From assembly GCF_043226085.1 (NCBI RefSeq), contig NZ_CP171225.1, positions 1,488,001 through 1,552,000 of the forward strand: DNA of 64,000 nucleotides, read 5' to 3'. Position 1 is the stretch's first letter. Each line of letters begins with the position of its first letter. The notes beneath the pieces were generated by a model. The model was not told where the DNA came from and did no database searches. It was given only the letters and a program-made list of their open reading frames with translations. The translations under genes were made by a program, and so were the position numbers. The stretch comes from Amaricoccus sp003258405 (lineage in GTDB: Bacteria; Pseudomonadota; Alphaproteobacteria; Rhodobacterales; Rhodobacteraceae). This document shows, piece by piece, positions 45,038 through 53,437 of the stretch.

Positions 45038-45523
45038 TCAGTTTGCCGGAGGCATGATCACCTTGTCGATGACGTGGATGACACCGTTCGACGCCGCGAT
45101 GTCGGGGCCGGTGATATTGGCGTCATTGACCTTGGGCCCGCCGTCCAGCGAAAACGTGACATCGGCGCCCTGAACGGTGGCTGCACTCATGCCCTCGGTC
45201 AGGTCCGAGGACATGACCGCCCCCGGGACAACGTGATAGGTCAGGATAGACACCAGCTGATCCTTGTTCTCGGGCATCAACAGCGTGTCGACCGTGCCTT
45301 CGGGAAGCGCGGCGAAGGCCTCATCCGTCGGCGCAAAGACAGTAAACGGGCCGTCGCCCTTCAGGGTCTCCACCAGCCCGGCCGCCTCAACGGCGGCAAC
45401 CAGCGTCGAGAAATCGCCGGCCGCCACAGCCGTATCGACGATATCGGTGGATGCGTCCTGAGCGAGGGCCGAGCCCGCCATCAGGACCGACGCTGCCGTC
45501 GCCATCATGACCTTGCGCAACAT
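45038..45523 (-). CDS. Secreted fasciclin-domain protein
   Basis: A 161-residue protein with a signal peptide (VMMATAASVLMAGSALAQ) and one FAS1 domain: FSTLVAAVEAAGLVETLKG, FTVFAPTDEAFAALP (H1 motif) and YHVVPGAVMSSDL (the H2-like YHVVPG), ending VIHVIDKVIMPP. It would be a periplasmic or surface adhesion-type protein. Start ATG 45523 follows GGGAG; an in-frame ATG at 45544 is possible. Upstream lies a TGATCC-N18-TAACCT element. A fasciclin protein is recalled as a member of the R. sphaeroides RpoE regulon. Confidence 0.9.
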   Translation of the reverse strand: MLRKVMMATAASVLMAGSALAQDASTDIVDTAVAAGDFSTLVAAVEAAGLVETLKGDGPFTVFAPTDEAFAALPEGTVDTLLMPENKDQLVSILTYHVVPGAVMSSDLTEGMSAATVQGADVTFSLDGGPKVNDANITGPDIAASNGVIHVIDKVIMPPAN

Positions 45524-45588
45524 TTCAATTCTCCCTTGTTTCAATCCGAGGTCTTATGAAAAGGGCGGTCGTCCGCTGCCCTTCCATC

Positions 45589-45618
45589 AGGTTACGGAGG
45601 CTGGTGACCATCGGATCA
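45589..45618 (-). promoter_or_regulatory. Candidate RpoE promoter of the fasciclin gene
   Basis: On the minus strand TGATCC (45618-45613), 18-base spacer, TAACCT (45594-45589). Transcription would start about 59 bases before the ATG at 45523. Confidence 0.6.
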
Positions 45619-46289
45619 CCAATTGCCGTTCAGGAAAACTTGATCCGCGGAACCGGGCCCGTCATGGCGCGTGCAGGGTGTCGCGTGTGGAAACCGGGAT
45701 GGACACCGTCCTGATCCATGGCGCCCCCCCAAGCCCCTGCACGCATTCCACAGGAGCGGCCCAGCCGGAGCGAGCGCGGCGAGCGGCTGGCCGGCAACGG
45801 GCGGGAAGCGGCGCCGACCGGAGCCTCCCGCGGCGCGGTCAAGCCGGGCAAACATCCCGGTTTGGGACACATGGGCGCCCGGAGACCGATCGTCCGGGTC
45901 GATCGCCCTGCCCTCCGACGCGCGCGTCAAGGGCGCAGCAGCGGTGGCAACCGGGCGAGAACGGTGGCCCGAGGCTGGAGAGGTGCGGCACGTGCGCGCA
46001 TTGCAAAGGATGTCCCCCAGAAACAAGTGCCGCAAAGCCTACGGCTGTATGTTCTGCGCGAGCCTTCGGATTCGGGCCGGAGACTGCCAAAGAGACTCGG
46101 GAGATTGCCCATGAAGATTTCCACCCTGTCGCTGTCGCGACGCTCCCGTCCGGCCTCGAAATCCGCAGCCGGCGTGCTCGCTGCCAACGGATGCGCATCG
46201 CCGGTTCGAATGCTTGATCTGACACATGTTCCGCCAGCGCGATCCCGCCTAGCGTCGGACGTGGCTCCCAAGAAATGGAGACTGGGACT
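45619..46289. other. Gene-poor stretch before the first DUF1254 gene
   Basis: About 670 bases without a convincing gene. Frames are open because of GC content and read as Arg/Gly/Pro-rich noise. It presumably holds the promoter for the DUF1254 gene. Confidence 0.5.
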
Positions 46290-47798
46290 ATGCTCATGAA
46301 GGTTAGATTTCTCGGTGCCGTCTCGGCTGTCGCGCTGCTCGTGACATCCGCAGCGGCCGAAAACTACAAGATGACGACGGATGTAGCCCCAGGCGTCGCG
46401 AGCCCTGAGCTCCTCGAGACGTCGATCGGCCTGCTGCGGCTGGAGGACGGCGTTCCGACGGATTGGTCGACCGACAAGATCTACGACAATCTCGACCGGT
46501 CGCGGGCGCTTCAGGCCTATCTGCTGGCCATCCCCATCGTGAACCAGGTCTCGATGCGGAATACGCTGAAGGAATACGGCCCCCTGAACACGACCGACGT
46601 GATCTGGGAAGACCTGGTGGATTCAAAGACCATCGAACTGACCGCCAACGACAACGTCGTCTACAGCTTCATCTGGCTCGACACGACCGACGGGCCGCTG
46701 GTGGTCGAGACCCCGCCGGACGTGCTCGGGCTGATCGATGACATGTGGTATCGCTGGGTGGCCGACGTGGGCATCACCGGCGCGGACAAGGGCAAGGGCG
46801 GGAAGTACCTGCTCCTGCCACCCGGCCATACCGGCGACGTGCCCGACGGTTATTTCGTCGTCCGCCCCACCACTTATGGTAACTGGATGCCGTTCCGGTC
46901 CTTCCTGAACGCGGAGGGCGATCCCAAGCCGGGGGTGGAGAAGGTCAAGGAGACGCTGAAGATCTATCGCCTCGGCGAGGCGGACAGCCCTCCGGAGATG
47001 AAATACGTGAACCTCTCGGGCGAGCCGTCGAATTTCGTCGCGCCGCAGGACTACTCGTTCTGGGAACTTCTGAACGAGGCGATCCAGGAGGAACCGTCGA
47101 CCGGGTCCGATCCGACGACGCTGGGCCTCTTCGCCTCGCTCGGCATCGAGAAGGGCAAGCCCTTCGCGCCGGACGCGCGGATGAAGAAGATCCTTGCCGA
47201 CGCCGCGAACGTGGGGGCGACGACGGCCCGCGCCCTCGGCTACCGGATGCGTGAGCGGGACGGTTACATCTATCCGGACGGCAACTGGCGCAAGCCGTTC
47301 TTCGGCGGCTACAAGTTCGAAGTGTCGCCGGGCGTCGCCAATCTGGACGGCGCTGCGTTCTTCTACTTCCTCGCCACCGGCGTCACGCCCGCGATGGCCG
47401 AGAAGATGGTGGGCGAAGGTTCGCAATATCCCTGGACCGCGCTCGATGCCGACGGCAACCCCTTCGACGGGGGCAAGACCTACAGGCTGCATCTGCCGAA
47501 GGACATCCCGGCCAAGCGGTTCTGGTCGGCCATCGTCTACGACACCCAGACCCGGTCGATGCTGCAGACCGATCAGCGGTTCCCGAGCGTCAGCAGCCAG
47601 AACAAGGACGTCAAGGTCAACGACGACGGGTCCGTCGACGTCTACTTCGGGCCAGCGGCGCCAGACGGCATGGAGAACAACTGGGTCCAGACCATCCCCG
47701 GCAAGGGCTGGTTCATGATCCTGCGCCTCTACGGCCCCTTGGAGACCTGGTTCGACCAGACATGGCGGCCGGGCGAGATCAGTCTGGTAACGAATTGA
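46290..47798 (+). CDS. Secreted DUF1254/DUF1214 protein, copy 1
   Basis: A 502-residue exported protein with a signal peptide (MKVRFLGAVSAVALLVTSAAA). The DUF1254 domain starts near PTDWSTDKIYDNLDRSRALQAYLLAIP and the DUF1214 domain ends with RSMLQTDQRFPSVSSQNKDV and WVQTIPGKGWFMILRLYGPLETWFD. A paralogue (50048-51655) shares the same layout, and an AraC regulator lies between them. The molecular function is unestablished. Start ATG 46290 follows GGAGACTGGG; ATG 46296 is the alternative. Confidence 0.9.
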   Translation: MLMKVRFLGAVSAVALLVTSAAAENYKMTTDVAPGVASPELLETSIGLLRLEDGVPTDWSTDKIYDNLDRSRALQAYLLAIPIVNQVSMRNTLKEYGPLNTTDVIWEDLVDSKTIELTANDNVVYSFIWLDTTDGPLVVETPPDVLGLIDDMWYRWVADVGITGADKGKGGKYLLLPPGHTGDVPDGYFVVRPTTYGNWMPFRSFLNAEGDPKPGVEKVKETLKIYRLGEADSPPEMKYVNLSGEPSNFVAPQDYSFWELLNEAIQEEPSTGSDPTTLGLFASLGIEKGKPFAPDARMKKILADAANVGATTARALGYRMRERDGYIYPDGNWRKPFFGGYKFEVSPGVANLDGAAFFYFLATGVTPAMAEKMVGEGSQYPWTALDADGNPFDGGKTYRLHLPKDIPAKRFWSAIVYDTQTRSMLQTDQRFPSVSSQNKDVKVNDDGSVDVYFGPAAPDGMENNWVQTIPGKGWFMILRLYGPLETWFDQTWRPGEISLVTN

Positions 47799-48553
47799 AC
47801 AGGGATCTTCCGCTGGCAGGCCATGGTAGCGACCTCATGCACGCCTGAAGCGGAGATATGAAAGGAGAAAGGCACGCCCTAGTTGCGACGTGGTGCTCGG
47901 TCCCGCTTCTGATCGGCCCGGCCGGCGCGAAGGCCTCAGCGCAAAGCGCTGGCAAGCCGGCGTCTCCGAGCACCGCCACCGCCATCCCGGGCAATCGGCT
48001 GCCACCGCGCCACGGCATCCGATGCCGCACGCTCAAGGGCTTCATCACATACGCCCCTCGCAGCGGCGTTGTCATGTTGCCCAGTCGGGGCCATGAGGAT
48101 ATGGCGGCAGGAATGGGCCTTGGTAGCTCCGGAGATGTCGTCGGCCAGCATCGCGAAGGAACGCGCGACAATCAGATCGTTCCCCGATCCGTCCAGTGCC
48201 CGTTCGACATTGCACCGGGCTACGGGCACGAAGTCTGTTTGTCATCCGAGATTTCCGGAAGGGTATGCGCTGGGGTCGCTGATCTTGCGCGCGCCCGCAA
48301 CGGCTTGGGGACCGGCCGCCACTGCACCATTCTCCCGACCGCCCTGAGCCGTCGTGTCGTTCTGCGCTGCCGGATCTTCTCGCGAAAAAGACGATGCCAC
48401 GAACGCAGCAACCTCTTGTATTTTCGCGGTTGTTTCTCGCCGTTCTGTGACTATCGAGGCGCGCTCGAAGAGAGAAGCGGGCCGTATGGAGGCCCAATCC
48501 TCGTCGGTCCCCAGCCTCCGAAGGATAGATAGGTTCGCCGATGCCTTTTAAGC
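47799..48553. other. Gene-poor stretch
   Basis: About 750 bases. A minus-strand frame (about 48,200-47,960) contains NDLIVARSFAMLADDISGATKA, the most protein-like stretch, but it is flanked by noise. I take it as a possible remnant of an unknown gene. Confidence 0.4.
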
Positions 48554-48577
48554 AAAAAAGGCCCAACTCGGGGCCTT
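48554..48577 (-). terminator. Intrinsic terminator in the minus orientation
   Basis: On the minus strand AAGGCCC-CGAGTT-GGGCCTT followed by TTTT. A perfect 7-bp stem. It lies 24 bases downstream of the tRNA-Ser-like fragment, as a tRNA terminator would, and about 210 bases after the AraC gene. Confidence 0.75.
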
Positions 48578-48600
48578 CCGACAGATTCGATGTCTGAATA

Positions 48601-48626
48601 TGGCGGAGGGAACGGGCCTGACCTCC
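48601..48626 (-). repeat. Degenerate tRNA-Ser 3'-end-like repeat, copy 2
   Basis: Plus strand TGGCGGAGGGAACGGGCCTG. Reversed, CCCGTTCCCTCCGCCA resembles the T-stem and acceptor end with CCA of tRNA-Ser. The T-loop and the rest are missing. The adjacent AT-rich segment at about 48,640-48,672 and the terminator on the other side fit a tRNA-end attachment site. Confidence 0.4.
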
Positions 48627-48789
48627 AGCCCTTTCTGAGATATAAGTAAGCGTAATATATTATTTATTTTTGGTCAGACATGTCATCAGCCCAAGCCTCC
48701 TGCCGGCTGGAATGCGGTTGTGGAACCGGGCGGTTGCGACTGAAAGGTGTGGCCATCGGATCGACCGGGCCGCGCTGAAGCTGATGTGC

Positions 48790-49800
48790 TCATTTGCCGT
48801 CGCGCCGCTGCAGAACCCCTTCGAGGTTGCGGCGAAAATCTTTCGGAGCCAGACCGGTCGCCTTGCGGAACGCCCGCGCGAAATTCGCCGGGGCCGAGTA
48901 GCCGAGTTCGGTCGAGATTTCCGTTATCGACACTCTCGTTCCAGACAGGAGCTCCTTGGCGCGCTCGACACGGATGGAGTTCACCATTTCGCGGAACTCC
49001 AATCCATCGCGATCAAGACTGCGTTGCAGCGATCGGACGCTGGTGCCGAGCGCCCGGGCCGTACTGTCGATCGAGACTTCGCCCGACAGGACCTGTGCCC
49101 AGATCTGCGCTCGGACGACCCCCCGGAAATCCTCGAGGCTCGCAGGTTGAAATCGGGCGCGGGCCAGGTCCTCGAACGTAATCAGTTGCGCCTTCGGTCG
49201 CCGCACCGCTGGCCGATCCATCATACGGGCGTCGAAGCTGATGGAGATGGCCGCCGCGTCGAATGCGACCGGGCAGGCAAAGACGTCTTCAAAGACCGCC
49301 GCCGCACGGCGAGGCCGCGGAATGTCCAATTCCAGCAGGAGGGGCTTCCAGTCGACAGGCAGAAAGGTTCGAAGCAGGTTCAGCAGGACGCCGGCGGTGC
49401 CGTTGGCAACGTGAGCGTAGCCGGGGTTTTCCCGGCCAGCGTTGATGTAGCTTGCTCGCGCCAAGCCTCCTTCGACCGAGACCTCCATCCGATCGCCCCG
49501 GCTGTGATAACCCAAGGTGGAAATCGCCCGTGCGAGGGCGTCACGCAGTGTCTCGGCGGCCAGCACATAGTCGCCCCAGAGGCCATAACGGTCAATCGAG
49601 AGATGCGGCGCCATCAGCAGCCCAAGGTTGGCCTCGCCCGTCCGCCTTTCGACCTCATCCAGAAAGCCGGTCATCGTCGCGTGTGGGATGAAGCAGTCCT
49701 GGCCTTCGATCGACTCGATATCGAGCATCGCCGCGCGGTTCGCCTGCCTCAGGACCTTGTCGCCAAACGTGTGTCGAACGAGTGCCGGAATGCCCGCCAT
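48790..49800 (-). CDS. AraC-family transcriptional regulator
   Basis: A 336-residue regulator. The N-terminal two thirds resemble the AraC arabinose-binding-type domain of OruR/ArgR-like regulators (GDRMEVSVEGGLARASYINAG, YGLWGDYVLAAETLRDALARAI). The C-terminus has two helix-turn-helix motifs (DSTARALGTSVRSLQRSLDRDG and VSITEISTELGYSAPANFARAFRKATG), the AraC signature. The start at 49800 (MAGIPALVRHTFGD) is preferred by similarity; the frame is open to 50004. It is divergent from the second DUF1254 gene and probably controls it, possibly both copies. Confidence 0.85.
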   Translation of the reverse strand: MAGIPALVRHTFGDKVLRQANRAAMLDIESIEGQDCFIPHATMTGFLDEVERRTGEANLGLLMAPHLSIDRYGLWGDYVLAAETLRDALARAISTLGYHSRGDRMEVSVEGGLARASYINAGRENPGYAHVANGTAGVLLNLLRTFLPVDWKPLLLELDIPRPRRAAAVFEDVFACPVAFDAAAISISFDARMMDRPAVRRPKAQLITFEDLARARFQPASLEDFRGVVRAQIWAQVLSGEVSIDSTARALGTSVRSLQRSLDRDGLEFREMVNSIRVERAKELLSGTRVSITEISTELGYSAPANFARAFRKATGLAPKDFRRNLEGVLQRRDGK

Positions 49801-50047
49801 CACCGCGACGGAGACGACCGGCGCAGGTCTTGCTCTGAAGCCCCGCGAGAACGTTTTTTCGGCGACTGGCGTAAAATGAGTGGCGGGACCATTCACGGAC
49901 TGCACCTTCACAAACTTGCAGCGGACGTCAGAGCTTCCGTTCGGGGGGGGGCGCTGGCTCTTTAGAATTGTTTGTGCGTCGGCGAGTTGCAAGCCGCCAT
50001 GCACGGTCCGTTATCGCGCGGACAGCAGATACCGGAGAACGAACCCT

Positions 50048-51655
50048 ATGCTAAAACAATGGCCGATCATTGTCGTGGCGGTCTGTGCCCTAGCGGCACC
50101 GCTACACGCGCAGAGCGAGGCTGAAATCCCGCCGTCGGTGTTCACTCCTGATCTGGTCGAGACCTCACGCGGTGCATTCGAGTTCAGGGACGGCGTTCCG
50201 ACCGACGAGACGGCTCGGGCGCTTTATGACCAGCACGACTTCACCTTTGCCTATCGCGCCTTCATGGACACCCTGCGCGGGGTCAGCATCCGCGCCCTCC
50301 GCCGCGGCATGGAGGAGGCCGGCGTCAAGGAGAACGAGGTGATGGTGTTCTCCGAGTTGATGGATGCGAACTCCCTGTTCCTCACCCCGAACGCCGACAC
50401 GATCTACGTCATGGGCTGGCTCGACCTCAGTGACGGCCCGGTGGTGATCGAATCGCCGCCCGAGTTCCTCGGCATCGTGCAGGACGCCTGGTTCCACTGG
50501 GTGACCGACATGGGCAACCCCGGCCCCGACCGCGGTCTCGGCGGCAAGTACCTGATCGTGCCGCCGGGCTACGAAGGCAAGCTTCCGGAGGGTGGCTACT
50601 TCGTCGCCCATGCCGGGACCACCGGGATTCTCTGGTTCGGCCGCTCCTTCCTGAAGGACGGCAGTGACCCGCGGCCTTCCGTCGACATGATCAAGGCGCA
50701 CACGAAGGTCTATCCCTACAAGCCGGGCGGTTTCGGCACTTCGATCGCCGAGTTCCTCGCCGGTGACGCCACGCTCGGAAGGATCGCCGAGCCACCGGCG
50801 ACCGTCTTCCACGAGGGCAGCGGCAAGGTGATGAACACGTTGCCGCCGAACGACTGGAGCTACTTCGAGATGCTGAACGAGGTGGTGCAGGACGAGCCCG
50901 CGACCTCGCTCGACGTCGAGCTGATGGGCCCGCTCGCCGCCCTCGGCATCGTCAAGGGGCAGCCCTTCGCGCCGGACGCGCGCATGAAGGGAATCATGAC
51001 GGACGCCGTGGCGGTGGCGAATGCCGCGTCGCGCAACCTCTTTCTGAACCCGCGGGACCCCGACTGGTTCTATTATCCGGACTCGTCGTGGTTCAACATG
51101 CTCTTCGAGAGCGGCTACGAGTTCGAGACACCAATCCCGGAGATCACGTCGGAAGGCGCGAAGCCGTTCCCGCCGACCGGCTACCGGCAGATGGACGCCC
51201 GCACGGCCTTCTTCTACGGCATTACCGGGATCACGCCGGCGATGGCGATGCGGCTGACCGGGGTGGGCTCGCAATACCTCCTGACCGCGCGAGATGCTGA
51301 CAGGAACTACTTCGACGGGGCCAGGACCTACAAGGTTACGCTGCCGAAGGGGATCCCGGAGGCGAACTTCTGGTCGCTGACGGTCTACGACAACCAGACC
51401 CGCTCGATGCTGGCGACGCCGCAGCGCTATCCGCGGGCGGGCAGCCAGAGCTACCCCTCGCCCGCGGCGGAAGCCGATGCCGACGGCTCGACCACGATCT
51501 GGTTCTCCCCCGCCCAGCCGGAGGGCGTCGGCCGGGGCAACTGGATCCAGACCGATCCGGAGAAAGGCTGGTTCGTGGGCCTGCGCCTCTACAGCCCGCT
51601 CGAGCCCTTCTTCGACAAGAGCTGGCGGATCAGCGAAATCGAACTGGTGGAGTAA
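50048..51655 (+). CDS. Secreted DUF1254/DUF1214 protein, copy 2
   Basis: A 535-residue paralogue of the 46290 gene. Signal peptide (MLKQWPIIVVAVCALAAPLHA), DUF1254 region (GVPTDETARALYDQHDFTF ... VMVFSELMDANSLFLTPNADT) and DUF1214 end (SLTVYDNQTRSMLATPQRY ... NWIQTDPEKGWFVGLRLYSPLEPFFD). The tail GKGWF/EKGWF and the PFAPDARMK segment are nearly shared between the two copies, so they diverged by an old duplication. An AraC regulator is divergent upstream. Function unknown. Confidence 0.92.
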   Translation: MLKQWPIIVVAVCALAAPLHAQSEAEIPPSVFTPDLVETSRGAFEFRDGVPTDETARALYDQHDFTFAYRAFMDTLRGVSIRALRRGMEEAGVKENEVMVFSELMDANSLFLTPNADTIYVMGWLDLSDGPVVIESPPEFLGIVQDAWFHWVTDMGNPGPDRGLGGKYLIVPPGYEGKLPEGGYFVAHAGTTGILWFGRSFLKDGSDPRPSVDMIKAHTKVYPYKPGGFGTSIAEFLAGDATLGRIAEPPATVFHEGSGKVMNTLPPNDWSYFEMLNEVVQDEPATSLDVELMGPLAALGIVKGQPFAPDARMKGIMTDAVAVANAASRNLFLNPRDPDWFYYPDSSWFNMLFESGYEFETPIPEITSEGAKPFPPTGYRQMDARTAFFYGITGITPAMAMRLTGVGSQYLLTARDADRNYFDGARTYKVTLPKGIPEANFWSLTVYDNQTRSMLATPQRYPRAGSQSYPSPAAEADADGSTTIWFSPAQPEGVGRGNWIQTDPEKGWFVGLRLYSPLEPFFDKSWRISEIELVE

Positions 51656-52059
51656 GGCAGGAAAACGGGTGGCACCGCGAGCGTGCCACCCGGCGCTGTA
51701 TCTGAAGCCGGTGGATACCAAACGAAATCAGTCGCTCTGGGAGATGGTATCGTGGGGCTATCAAGGCAAAACCCTGGAGGACGCCCCTACTGGCAGCGCA
51801 TGAACGACATGCCGCTGTCGTGCCAGCCTGCCCCAGACAGCGCGGTGACCGAGGCGGGTGTGAATGGCCGATATTTCCCGGCTATCGACAATCACGAAGT
51901 CTGGGACGATCCGTCCATCGAAGGCTTGCTTAGCGCCACCCCCTATCTCAAGGACCTGAGTGTGTCCGCCGCGACGACATGATCTGCACCTATGACTTCG
52001 GGGGCGTGCGTTTCAGCACGCTCTGGACCAGGAAGGCCGATCGTGACTCGGCCTTGGCT
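51656..52059. other. Gene-poor stretch with open frames of uncertain reality
   Basis: About 400 bases. Two plus-strand pieces look partly protein-like: VNGRYFPAIDNHEVWDDPS (near 51,860-51,915) and DFGGVRFSTLWTRKADRDS (near 51,990-52,050). They lie in different frames and have no recognised family, so at most decayed sequence. Confidence 0.4.
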
Positions 52060-52440
52060 TGGGACGCGACGGCACCCGTCTATCACAAGCAGCTCGAGCA
52101 GTTGAAATCCTGGCTGGACGACGCAGGCGGCGGCGCATCAAGACTTCGCCCGCCTCGACCATCTCGCGGAAGATCAGTGTCTGCAGACCGTAGAAGTGGA
52201 GCTGGCCGCCCGCATTGCGCTCCGCCGTCCAACATTAGAAGAGTGCGTGGACCTTGCGGCCCAGCCTGTCGTCGCCGCTCTCGGTGCCGGCACGATGCCA
52301 ATGCTGATGGTGTTATTGACCAGCATCGCAAGGCCTTGGACGGGTGCGGATCTTCGCGCACGAGGTTGCGCACGGGAGCTCCGCCACGCTGATCTCGGTA
52401 TCCCGGCATACGCCGGCCCTCCGTCAGCCGCCCCGTCATG
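52060..52440 (-). pseudogene. Phage portal (lambda-family) fragment, decayed
   Basis: Read on the minus strand from about 52,430: VRNLVREDPHPSKAL, then in the next frame AMLVNNTISIGIVPAP, then after a break ERNAGGQLHFYGLQTLIF followed by REMVEAGEVLMRRRLRRP. These match in order the portal pattern R-DLVRNNPxAxxAL-xVLVxNxVGTGIxP ... DxDGxxDFYGLQ-LxxRxMVESGEVxVRxRxRR. A TAA (upstream of the CWTAERN piece) and two frame changes, plus missing sequence between pieces, show decay. It is evidence of an old prophage. Confidence 0.7.
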
Positions 52441-52462
52441 CTTCTTCATACAGGGACGCCAC

Positions 52463-53014
52463 CTACCCCACTGCGTCGACACAGCCCAAGTTGCTCTGAC
52501 ATCGCCCGGCGGAGCGTTCCACGCGCGAGGTCCAGGCAAGGAGAGCCTCCTCGGTCGCGCCCAGACGGCAGCCCGCGCCTCCGGTGAAGGTCAGGAAGGC
52601 AGGCCGGTTGAGGGCGTTCAGCCCGGTCAGGACCGGGATCCCGCGCGCGACGGCCTCGGCGATGACCGGGCGAAACCCGCGACCGGCGGCCTCGTGCTTG
52701 CCGAACTTGTTCAGGATCAGCAGGTCGGCGCCAGCCGCAAGCGCGGACGCGACCAGCCCGACCGCCTGTTCGAGCGCCGCCATGTCCAGCCTGCAACCGC
52801 GGGCGCCCGCACCGAGGTTCTGGGAAATGCGGATCACCGCGCCTTCCGGTAGGATGCGGATGTCCATGTCGCACTTGCTTGCCCCGGGACGGGTCGTATT
52901 GGTCTGAACGGCGCCGGCAAGGCGGGCGCCCCGCGCTGCCAGGGTCCGGGCCGTGCGGGCCAGCAGGGCATCGGTCTCGCCGCCCGATCCCGCCATGACA
53001 TAGCCGATCTCCAT
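52463..53014 (-). CDS. DUF2478 protein (molybdenum-associated NTPase-like)
   Basis: A 183-residue protein. Begins MEIGYVMAGSGGETDALLA with a degenerate P-loop-like GSGGETDALL, then GAVQTNTTRPGASKCDMDIRIL and LILNKFGKHEAAGRGFRP (NKFGxxE is the signature), ending GGAGCRLGATEEALLAW. Members are adjacent to molybdate transport or molybdoenzyme genes and are annotated as Mo-related NTP-binding proteins. Here it ends the ddh cluster, 14 bases after the cytochrome c stop. A strong GGAGGGCAGGG precedes its ATG. Probably helps Mo/cofactor supply. Confidence 0.85.
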   Translation of the reverse strand: MEIGYVMAGSGGETDALLARTARTLAARGARLAGAVQTNTTRPGASKCDMDIRILPEGAVIRISQNLGAGARGCRLDMAALEQAVGLVASALAAGADLLILNKFGKHEAAGRGFRPVIAEAVARGIPVLTGLNALNRPAFLTFTGGAGCRLGATEEALLAWTSRVERSAGRCQSNLGCVDAVG

Positions 53015-53028
53015 CCCTGCCCTCCGGG

Positions 53029-53412
53029 TCAGGGATTCTGCTGAAGATAGGCGATCACGTCGGCGATCTCGTCGTCCTTCTTCAGGCCGGCGAAGGTCAT
53101 CTTGGTGCCCTTGGCAAACTCCTTGGGGTTGTGCAGCCAGGCGGTGAGGTTCTCGTCGGTCCAGACCGCCCCGTCCGCTCCCTTGGCCTTGAGTGCGTCC
53201 GAATAGGCGAACCCGTCATCGCGGCCGGCAATCGGGGCGCCGACGACGCCATTCAGCTCGGGGCCGACCTTGTTCTTGGCGCCTTCGCCGATGTCGTGAC
53301 AGGCCTTGCACTTGCGGAAGACCTTCTCGCCCTGGGCAGGATCGCCATCGGCGCTGGCGGCGAGCGAAGAGAGGCCGACGGTGACGGCCGCGAGGATCAG
53401 GACGGTGCGCAT
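53029..53412 (-). CDS. Class I cytochrome c (c2/c550-like)
   Basis: A 127-residue periplasmic cytochrome. Signal peptide (VLILAAVTVGLSSLAASA), CKACH heme motif near residues 35-39, and a Met ligand in GTKMTFAGLKKDDEIADVIAYL (residues about 102-123). Between them GPELNGVVGAPIAGRDDGFAYSDAL is the usual c2-like insert. It lies downstream of the molybdoenzyme genes; in Rhodovulum sulfidophilum cytochrome c2 accepts electrons from DMS dehydrogenase, so this could be a dedicated acceptor. Intact. Confidence 0.9.
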   Translation of the reverse strand: MRTVLILAAVTVGLSSLAASADGDPAQGEKVFRKCKACHDIGEGAKNKVGPELNGVVGAPIAGRDDGFAYSDALKAKGADGAVWTDENLTAWLHNPKEFAKGTKMTFAGLKKDDEIADVIAYLQQNP

Positions 53413-53437
53413 GAAGGTGCCTTTTCAGGTTGAGGGT

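Noticed and set aside
45616..46035. Candidate minus-strand gene upstream of the first DUF1254 gene
   Set aside because: No ribosome-binding site, no motif, amino-acid use like GC noise.
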